Of a stretch of DNA of 64,000 bases, positions 58,392 to 64,000 are shown in pieces. The notes below the pieces were generated by a model. That model searched no databases. It was not told where the DNA came from and was given only the letters and a program-made list of their open reading frames with translations. The stretch covers positions 186,001-250,000 of the forward strand of contig NZ_JAJQQP010000006.1 in the NCBI RefSeq assembly GCF_028994805.1, read 5' to 3'. Position numbers and translations under genes: made by a program. The DNA comes from Promicromonospora iranensis (lineage in GTDB: Bacteria; Actinomycetota; Actinomycetes; Actinomycetales; Cellulomonadaceae). The number at the start of each line of letters is the position of its first letter. Within the stretch, counting starts at the first letter, position 1.

Positions 58392-58808
58392 CTAGCCGAC
58401 GAGGCGTCCGCGGAGCTCGGCCGTCACAGCGCGGTCGTCCAGCAGCACACTGTGCGTGATGCCGACGAGGTCGTCGTCCACCAGTCCCGTGACGCCCGTC
58501 CGGACGATGTCCGGCGGACGGACCACCGGTCGCGGGGCCGGCGTCAGGAGCATGTTCGCCCGCCAGTCGTAGCCCGGGTCGCGCAGGTGGTCGCGCAGGG
58601 CGGACACGATCATGTCCGAAGGGCACGAGCGATGCTCCAGCGGCAGCATCCGGCGCAGCCGGTTCAGCACCGAGGCCACGCCTCGCCGGACCTGGGCCGC
58701 GATGGCGTCGGCATCGGCACCGCCGCGCGCCAGGGCCACCATCTCCGTGGTCTCCTCGTCGGTCCACGGGTGGCCCGACCGGGTTCGTTCCTGGTCCTTC
58801 TCGAGCAT
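58392..58808 (-). CDS. hypothetical protein with Myb/SANT-like N-terminus
   Basis: 138 aa from ATG 58808, which has GGGGGCG upstream. HPWTDEETTEMVALARGGAD then AIAAQVRRGVASVLNRLRRM looks like a Myb/SANT- or Trihelix-like helix-turn-helix (W-T-x-E-E). The remainder (SCPSDMIVSALRDHLRDPGYDWR and PRPVVRPPDIVRTGVTGL) is uncharacterised. No family recognised with confidence. A small DNA-binding protein is likely. Divergent from hflX, with a 188-base gap. Confidence 0.6.
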   Translation of the reverse strand: MLEKDQERTRSGHPWTDEETTEMVALARGGADADAIAAQVRRGVASVLNRLRRMLPLEHRSCPSDMIVSALRDHLRDPGYDWRANMLLTPAPRPVVRPPDIVRTGVTGLVDDDLVGITHSVLLDDRAVTAELRGRLVG

Positions 58809-58996
58809 GGCTCTACCGCCCCCTGCGTGTGGTGATCGTTGCTCGTCCAGTCTGGCAGCGCAGGCTGTCGGCACCGGGTAGTTATCCACAGGCAGGCGGT
58901 CCGCGGTCCTCGGTGCGGGAAAGACATAGCCGTGGGACTTTCGGGCGTGGGATCCTTGTTGTGCAGAGGGAAGAACCATCGAGAGTTAGGTAATAC

Positions 58997-60538
58997 ATGA
59001 CCCACACCCCGACAGAGCCCGAGCTCCCCGCAGAGGAGACGCCCGAACTCCGCGCAGTCCAGGCAGATGCCCAGGCGATCGCGAACGATGTCGTGGCACG
59101 GGTTCTCGCTCGGGCGGGGACCGCACGTGCCGACGGCCGCACTGTGCACACCGCGGCGGACGGCGACCAGATCGATCTCGAGGAGCGCACGGCGCTCCGC
59201 CGCGTCGCCGGTCTGTCGACCGAGCTCGAGGACGTCACCGAGGTCGAGTACCGGCAGCTGCGCCTGGAGAAGGTGGTGCTCGTCGGCCTGTTCACCGGTG
59301 GTGAGCGTGCCGCCCGTGACGCGGAGATCTCGCTGCGCGAGCTCGCCGCGCTGGCCGAGACGGCCGGCTCCCAGGTGCTGGACGGCATGCTGCAGCGCCG
59401 GCAGAAGCCTGACCCGGGCACGTACCTGGGGTCCGGCAAGGCCCTGGAGCTCGCCGAGGTGGTCCTGGCGACGGGAGCCGACACCGTGATCGTCGACAGC
59501 GAGCTGGCGCCCTCCCAGCGCCGTGCGCTCGAGGACGTGGTCAAGGTCAAGGTCGTCGACCGGACGGCCCTCATCCTGGACATCTTCGCGCAGCACGCCA
59601 AGTCGCGTGAGGGCAAGGCCCAGGTCGAGCTCGCACAGCTCGAGTACCTCCTCCCGCGCCTGCGCGGCTGGGGCGAGTCGATGTCCCGCCAGGCCGGTGG
59701 CCAGGTGGGCGGCGCGGGCGCCGGTATGGGTTCGCGCGGTCCCGGTGAGACCAAGATCGAGCTGGACCGGCGGCGCATCCGTGACCGGATGGCCAAGCTG
59801 CGGCGGGAGATCGCCGCGATGAAGCCGGCCCGCGAGACCAAGCGGCTCAGCCGCAAGCGCAACGCGATCCCAGCGGTCGCGATCGCGGGCTACACGAACG
59901 CGGGCAAGTCCTCGCTGCTCAACGCGCTCACCGGCGCGGGTGTGCTGGTCCAGAACGCGCTCTTCGCCACGCTGGACCCGACCGTCCGCCGCACCAAGAC
60001 CGAGGACGGCCGCGTCTACACCTTCACGGACACGGTCGGGTTCGTGCGGCACCTGCCGCACCAGCTCGTCGAGGCGTTCCGGTCCACGCTGGAGGAGGTC
60101 GGCGAGGCCGACATCCTGCTGCACGTGGTCGACGCGTCCCACCCGGACCCGGAGGGACAGATCGCCGCAGTCCGCGAGGTGCTGTCCGAGATCCCGGCCT
60201 TCGAGAACGTCCACGAGATCGTGGTGCTGAACAAGGCCGACATCGCCGACCCGACGGTCGTCGGTCGCATACAGCGACGGGAGCGGCACACCGCCGTCGT
60301 CTCGGCGCACTCCGGCGAGGGCATCGCCGAGCTGCGTGCCCGGATCGCCGCCGAGCTGCCGCGGCCGGGCATCCAGATCGACCTCGTCGTCCCGTACGAG
60401 CGGGGCGACCTGGTGCACCGGGTGCACGAGCACGGTGACATCGAGCTCACCGAGCACGTCGCGGCGGGCACGCACCTGCGTGGCCGCGTCGACGAGCAGC
60501 TCGCCACCGAGCTGCAGCGGGTCGCCGTCGCGTCCTGA
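58997..60538 (+). CDS. hflX: GTPase HflX
   Basis: 513 aa. HflX N-terminal domain (VVLVGLFTGGERAARDAEIS, PDPGTYLGSGKALELAEVV, VIVDSELAPSQRRALEDVV), coiled region with the Gly-rich loop GGQVGGAGAGMGSRGPGETK, then the G domain: G1 GYTNAGKSS (298-306), DTVGFVRHLPH (G3), NKADIAD (G4). Splits stalled ribosomes under stress. ATG start; no good Shine-Dalgarno and a TTAGGT five bases upstream suggest near-leaderless expression. The end lies 32 bases before the LacI operator region. Confidence 0.96.
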   Translation: MTHTPTEPELPAEETPELRAVQADAQAIANDVVARVLARAGTARADGRTVHTAADGDQIDLEERTALRRVAGLSTELEDVTEVEYRQLRLEKVVLVGLFTGGERAARDAEISLRELAALAETAGSQVLDGMLQRRQKPDPGTYLGSGKALELAEVVLATGADTVIVDSELAPSQRRALEDVVKVKVVDRTALILDIFAQHAKSREGKAQVELAQLEYLLPRLRGWGESMSRQAGGQVGGAGAGMGSRGPGETKIELDRRRIRDRMAKLRREIAAMKPARETKRLSRKRNAIPAVAIAGYTNAGKSSLLNALTGAGVLVQNALFATLDPTVRRTKTEDGRVYTFTDTVGFVRHLPHQLVEAFRSTLEEVGEADILLHVVDASHPDPEGQIAAVREVLSEIPAFENVHEIVVLNKADIADPTVVGRIQRRERHTAVVSAHSGEGIAELRARIAAELPRPGIQIDLVVPYERGDLVHRVHEHGDIELTEHVAAGTHLRGRVDEQLATELQRVAVAS

Positions 60539-60570
60539 CCCGGACGCACCCGGCACCGAACGGCAGAGAT

Positions 60571-60617
60571 ACGCAAACCGCTTGCAGGAGCATGAAATCC
60601 CTGCAAGCGGTTTGCGT
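60571..60617. promoter_or_regulatory. duplicated inverted LacI-type operator
   Basis: Arms 60571-60588 and 60600-60617 are perfect 18-base complements separated by 11 bases. Each arm contains GCAAACCGCTTGC, itself nearly palindromic with a central CG-type core, as in LacI-family operators. It lies 24 bases before the LacI-type regulator and after hflX, so it likely serves autoregulation, and the whole can also fold as an hflX terminator. Confidence 0.6.
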
Positions 60618-60627
60618 TGTTCGTGAC

Positions 60628-60633
60628 TAGGAT
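60628..60633 (+). promoter_or_regulatory. -10 element of the LacI-type regulator
   Basis: TAGGAT ends seven bases before ATG 60641; the operator arm ends 11 bases upstream of it, so bound repressor would overlap the -35 region. Confidence 0.5.
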
Positions 60634-60640
60634 CGACGTC

Positions 60641-61660
60641 ATGTCGAGACGGTTAGCGGATGTGGCGAAGAAGGTAGGGGTCAGCGAGGCGACGGTCAGC
60701 CGTGTCCTCAACGGCAAGCCCGGGGTGTCCCAGGGCACGCGGGACGCGGTGCTCACGGCCCTCGACGTGCTGGGCTACGAGCGGCCCACCAAGCTGCGGG
60801 GCAGTCGCGGCAAGCTCGTCGGGCTGGTCCTGCCGGAGCTCGTGAACCCGATCTTTCCCGCGTTCGCGGAGGTGATCGGCGGCGCGCTCGCCCAGCAGGG
60901 GTACACGCCGGTGCTCTGCACGCGCACGGCCGGCGGCGTCACCGAGGCCGAGTACATCGATCTCCTGCTGCAGCAGCAGGTCTCCGGCGTGATCTTCGCG
61001 GGCGGCTTCTACGCGGAGCGAGAGGCCGACCACTCCCACTACCGGCGGCTGGAGGACCTCGGGCTGCCGGTGGTGCTCATGAACGCGTCGATCGAGGACC
61101 TGGGCTTCCCGCGCGTCGCCACCGACGACCTCGTGGCGATCGAGCAGGCGATGGGCCACGTCGCGTCGCTGGGCCATCAGCGGATCGGTCTGCTGCTGGG
61201 CCCGGCCGACCACGTTCCCTCGGAGCGCAAGCTCGCCGCCGCCCGCCGGTTCGCGGAGCGGCACGACCTCGCGCTCGACGCCGACCTGGTGGTGCACTCG
61301 CAGTACTCCCTGGAGAGCGGCCAGGCCGCGGCCAACCGCCTGATCGAGCGGGGTGCCACCGCGATCGTCTGCGCCAGCGACCCGCTCGCCCTCGGCGCGA
61401 TCCGGGCGGTGCGGCGCGTCGGGCTCTCGTGCCCGGCGGACGTGTCGGTGGTCGGCTTCGACGACTCGGCGTTGATGAACTCCACCGATCCGGCCCTGAC
61501 GACGGTGCGCCAGCCGATCGAGCCGATGGGCCGTGCCGCCGTCGACCTGCTCGCCGCACTCATCGACGGCAGCGACGTGCCGCGCGACGAGCTGCTCTTC
61601 GAACCGGAGCTCGTGGTCCGTGCCTCCACCGCTGCGGCGAAGGTTGTCACGAATCGATAA
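60641..61660 (+). CDS. LacI family transcriptional regulator
   Basis: 339 aa from ATG 60641. MSRRLADVAKKVGVSEATVS begins the LacI helix-turn-helix, with RVLNGKPGVSQ the hinge start. The periplasmic-binding-like core has LVLPELVNPIFPAFAEVIGG, QVSGVIFAGG and DVSVVGFDDSALMNSTDPALT, with PIEPMGRAAVDLL near the end. Effector probably a sugar. The duplicated operator upstream suggests autorepression, and the following glucosidase and binding-protein genes are the natural targets. Confidence 0.93.
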   Translation: MSRRLADVAKKVGVSEATVSRVLNGKPGVSQGTRDAVLTALDVLGYERPTKLRGSRGKLVGLVLPELVNPIFPAFAEVIGGALAQQGYTPVLCTRTAGGVTEAEYIDLLLQQQVSGVIFAGGFYAEREADHSHYRRLEDLGLPVVLMNASIEDLGFPRVATDDLVAIEQAMGHVASLGHQRIGLLLGPADHVPSERKLAAARRFAERHDLALDADLVVHSQYSLESGQAAANRLIERGATAIVCASDPLALGAIRAVRRVGLSCPADVSVVGFDDSALMNSTDPALTTVRQPIEPMGRAAVDLLAALIDGSDVPRDELLFEPELVVRASTAAAKVVTNR

Positions 61661-61700
61661 GGTTACTGTCGAGTTCTTGCGCTCCCGTTGTCATGTGACT

Positions 61701-61706
61701 TACGGT
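61701..61706 (+). promoter_or_regulatory. -10 element of the GH13 gene (leaderless type)
   Basis: TACGGT ends seven bases before ATG 61714. The gap to the LacI gene holds no copy of the LacI operator that I can see. Confidence 0.45.
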
Positions 61707-61713
61707 TCACCGC

Positions 61714-63390
61714 ATGACGACGACGTCCGAGCCTGCAGCAGAACTGCCCACCGCCGGGCCCGAGTGGTGGCGCAGTGCGGTGATCTACCAGATCTACCCG
61801 CGCAGCTTCGCGGACGGGAACGGCGACGGCACCGGTGATCTCGCCGGTGTCCGTTCGCGGCTCGGCTACCTGCGCGACCTGGGTGTGGACGCCATCTGGT
61901 ACACGCCCTGGTACGCGTCGCCGCTCGCGGACGGCGGCTACGACGTGCGGGACTACCGCCGGATCGACCCGGCGTTCGGCACCCTGGACGACGCCGAGGC
62001 GCTGATCGCCGAGGCCCGCGAGCTGGGCATCCGGACCATCGTCGACGTGGTCCCCAACCACGTCTCGGCGGAGCACGAGTGGTTCCGCGCCGCGCTGGCG
62101 GCCGGCCCCGGCTCGCCGGAGCGCGAGCGGTTCTGGTTCCACGACGGCGGGGGACCCGACGGGGCGCGGATCCCGACGGGCTGGGTGTCGAGCTTCCAGG
62201 GGCAGACCTGGACCCGCACGACGAACCCGGACGGCACACCCGGCCAGTGGTACCTGCACCTGTTCACCCCCGAGCAGCCGGACCTGAACTGGAACCACCC
62301 CGACGTCCGGCAGGAGCACGAGGACGTCCTGCGGTTCTGGTTCGACCGGGGCGCGGCAGGCATCCGGATCGACTCGGCGGCCCTGATCGTCAAGGACCCC
62401 GCGCTGCCGGAGGTGCCGGAGACGGTGGGCCCGGGGGAGCACCCGCACCTGGACCGCGACGAGATCCACGACATCTACCGCGGCTGGCGGCGCGTCGCCG
62501 AGTCCTACGCCGAGCCGCGTGTGCTCGTCGGCGAGGTGTGGCTCGCGGACCACGAGCGGTTCGCCCAGTACCTGCGCCCCGACGAGATGCACACGGCGTT
62601 CAACTTCGACTTCATGGCCCGGCCCTGGGACGCCAAGGAGCTGCGCGAGTCGATCCGGATGACCCTCGAGGCGCACGCCCCCGTGGGCGCTCCCGCCACG
62701 TGGGTGCTGTCGAACCACGACGTCACGCGGCCCGTGTCCAGGTACGGGCGAGAGGACTCGTCCTTCGACTTCGCGACCAAGCGGTTCGGCACGCCGTCCG
62801 ACCTGGAGCTCGGCGCCCGCCGGGCGCGGGCCGCCGCACTGCTGGTCGCGGCGCTGCCGGGTGCCCTGTACGTCTACCAGGGCGACGAGCTCGGCCTGCC
62901 CGAGGCGGACGTCCCGCGCGAGCTCATCCAGGACCCCATGCACTTCCGGTCGGAAGGCGTCGATCCCGGCCGGGACGGCTGCCGCGTGCCGCTCCCGTGG
63001 ACCCGCACCGGCACGAGCCTCGGCTTCGGGCCCGACGGCGGCAGCACGCCCTGGCTGCCCCAGCCCACCGACTGGGCGGACTACTCGGTGGAGGCCCAGG
63101 ACAGCGACCCGGACTCGATGCTGAGCCTCTACCGTCGCGGGCTGCACCTGCGGCGCGGCCTCCCCGCGCTGCACACCGAGGAGCTCGCGTGGCTCGACCT
63201 CGGTCTGGACCTGGACGACGAGGGCGACCACGTCCTCGCGTTCACCCGCGGCGCGCGCTTCGCGTGCGTCGTCAACCTCGGGGCGGCTCCCGTCCCGCTG
63301 CCCGCCGGAGCCGCGGTGCTCCTGGCGAGCGCTCCCGTCGACGGCGCCGTCGGACCGGACACGGCCGTCTGGCTCGACCTGCCGTCCTGA
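61714..63390 (+). CDS. GH13 alpha-glucosidase (oligo-1,6-/maltase type)
   Basis: 558 aa. YQIYPRSFADGNGDGTGDLAG is the GH13 entry; nucleophile Asp220 is in GIRIDSAALI, acid/base Glu274 in VGEVW, and transition-state stabiliser Asp336 in SNHDVTR. DVVPNHVSAEH is conserved region I. No signal peptide, so cytoplasmic: it probably hydrolyses imported maltodextrin, isomalto-oligosaccharide or sucrose-like sugars. It follows the LacI regulator and precedes a sugar-binding lipoprotein, supporting a transport-and-hydrolysis unit. Confidence 0.93.
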   Translation: MTTTSEPAAELPTAGPEWWRSAVIYQIYPRSFADGNGDGTGDLAGVRSRLGYLRDLGVDAIWYTPWYASPLADGGYDVRDYRRIDPAFGTLDDAEALIAEARELGIRTIVDVVPNHVSAEHEWFRAALAAGPGSPERERFWFHDGGGPDGARIPTGWVSSFQGQTWTRTTNPDGTPGQWYLHLFTPEQPDLNWNHPDVRQEHEDVLRFWFDRGAAGIRIDSAALIVKDPALPEVPETVGPGEHPHLDRDEIHDIYRGWRRVAESYAEPRVLVGEVWLADHERFAQYLRPDEMHTAFNFDFMARPWDAKELRESIRMTLEAHAPVGAPATWVLSNHDVTRPVSRYGREDSSFDFATKRFGTPSDLELGARRARAAALLVAALPGALYVYQGDELGLPEADVPRELIQDPMHFRSEGVDPGRDGCRVPLPWTRTGTSLGFGPDGGSTPWLPQPTDWADYSVEAQDSDPDSMLSLYRRGLHLRRGLPALHTEELAWLDLGLDLDDEGDHVLAFTRGARFACVVNLGAAPVPLPAGAAVLLASAPVDGAVGPDTAVWLDLPS

Positions 63391-63477
63391 CCCCGGTCTT
63401 CCCCTGCCCAACGGTCTTTCCCCAGCAGTGCCTGCCCCAGAGGTGCCGCCCCCGCGGCACACGACCAAGGAGTGACA

Positions 63478-64000
63478 ATGAAGTCAGCACAGAAGCGCGC
63501 AGCGATCGCCCTGGTGGGCGTCCTGTCCGTCGCAGGAACCCTCACGGCCTGCGGCTCGTCCGAAGAGCCTGCCGCCGAGCCCACCGGGCCGGTGACCATC
63601 GAGGTCGCCATCGACGCCGGTCTGGAGCCGGAGGCGATCGCCGCGTTCGAGGAGCGGGTCCTGCAGTTCGAGAAGATGAACCCGGACATCCAGGTGGCGA
63701 CCAAGGAGTTCACCTGGTCCGGCACGACCTTCGCCGCCGAGCTCGCCGGCGGCACGCTGCCCGACGTCTTCCCGATCCCGTTCACCGACGGCCGCGCCCT
63801 CATCGAGCGCGAGCAGATCGCCGACATCAGCGACCTCGTCGCGGAGCTGCCCTACGCGGACCAGTTCAACCCCACCATCGCCGAGGCCGGCCAGGACGCC
63901 GACGGCGGCATCTGGGCCGTCCCGATCTCCGCCTACAACCAGGGACTGCACTACAACCGCACGCTCTTCGAGGAGGCCGGGCTCGACCCGGACAACCCGC
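63478..64000 (+). CDS. sugar ABC transporter substrate-binding lipoprotein, 5' part
   Basis: At least 174 aa; the gene runs off the window. ATG 63478 has AAGGAGTG just upstream. Signal peptide with lipobox LTAC (Cys25). FEERVLQFEKMNPDIQV and TLPDVFPIPFTDGRALIERE are the family-1 (SBP_bac_1/MalE-like) entry. Also DGGIWAVPISAYNQGLHYNR followed by TLFEEAGLDPDNP, a standard hinge. The permease genes presumably follow outside. Likely imports the oligosaccharide cut by the GH13 enzyme. Confidence 0.9.
   Translation, partial: MKSAQKRAAIALVGVLSVAGTLTACGSSEEPAAEPTGPVTIEVAIDAGLEPEAIAAFEERVLQFEKMNPDIQVATKEFTWSGTTFAAELAGGTLPDVFPIPFTDGRALIEREQIADISDLVAELPYADQFNPTIAEAGQDADGGIWAVPISAYNQGLHYNRTLFEEAGLDPDNP

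Overview
The window is 64 kb of very GC-rich DNA (about 70% or more by eye) from an actinobacterium. The gene order rpsO-pnp-M16 peptidase-dapB ... dapA-rnj ... ftsK ... pgsA-cinA-clgR ... lhr-(DUF3046)-recA-recX ... miaB-(extradiol-like)-miaA-dapF-hflX follows the actinobacterial core order known from Mycobacterium. The gluABCD operon beside recX/miaB and the LacI/GH13/sugar-ABC locus at the right end suggest a Micrococcales member near Cellulomonadaceae/Promicromonosporaceae; this is inference, and no rRNA is present to confirm it. I see no tRNA, rRNA, CRISPR array, transposase or phage gene, and no gene-free stretch longer than about 300 bases.

Layout. 1-2570: tail of an ABC exporter ATPase, its membrane partner and a methyltransferase. 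2779-8261: rpsO, pnp, M16 peptidase, dapB and a TPR membrane protein. 8341-22066: accessory block (F420-type oxidoreductase; lipoprotein/Nramp-like/two PRC-barrel operon; APC permease; two MFS transporters flanking a decayed GNAT copy; GNATs; AzlCD; aldehyde dehydrogenase; RraA-like protein; P-loop kinase). thyX, which lies in this interval in mycobacteria, is not here. 22109-24821: dapA and RNase J. 24945-32648: second accessory block with a truncated DUF998 protein, a TPR/Hsp90-like operon, a DUF4328 protein, an adenine/adenosine deaminase, and a TetR regulator with its divergent membrane-protein target. 32788-40589: ftsK, CapA-like lipoprotein, pgsA, cinA, clgR, Nei-type glycosylase, DUF998 protein. 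40555-48130: lhr, DUF3046 gene, recA, recX. 48261-51688: glutamate-type ABC importer. 51838-60538: miaB, two YbjN-like genes, extradiol-like protein, miaA, dapF, RsmC-like methyltransferase, Myb-like protein, hflX. 60641-64000: LacI regulator, GH13 glucosidase and the start of a sugar-binding lipoprotein.

How genes work together. dapA, dapB and dapF supply three steps of diaminopimelate/lysine synthesis. pnp, RNase J and perhaps RraA-like handle RNA decay; miaA/miaB modify tRNA A37. recA, recX, lhr and the Nei glycosylase form a DNA-repair set. recA carries a perfect LexA box, while lhr and the Hsp90/TPR operon carry matches to the mycobacterial RecA-independent (PafBC-type) damage promoter. 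clgR has a textbook ECF (SigR/SigH-type) promoter. LacI/GH13/SBP look like one carbohydrate-uptake unit.

The most unusual items are: the Hsp90-like ATPase translationally coupled to a large TPR protein behind a damage-type promoter; an Nramp-like transporter with both metal-site motifs altered, packed with two PRC-barrel proteins; a 72-base perfect palindrome after recX; a LacI gene preceded by a duplicated, inverted operator; and a window-wide habit of placing TANNNT hexamers 6-7 bases before start codons, implying many leaderless mRNAs.
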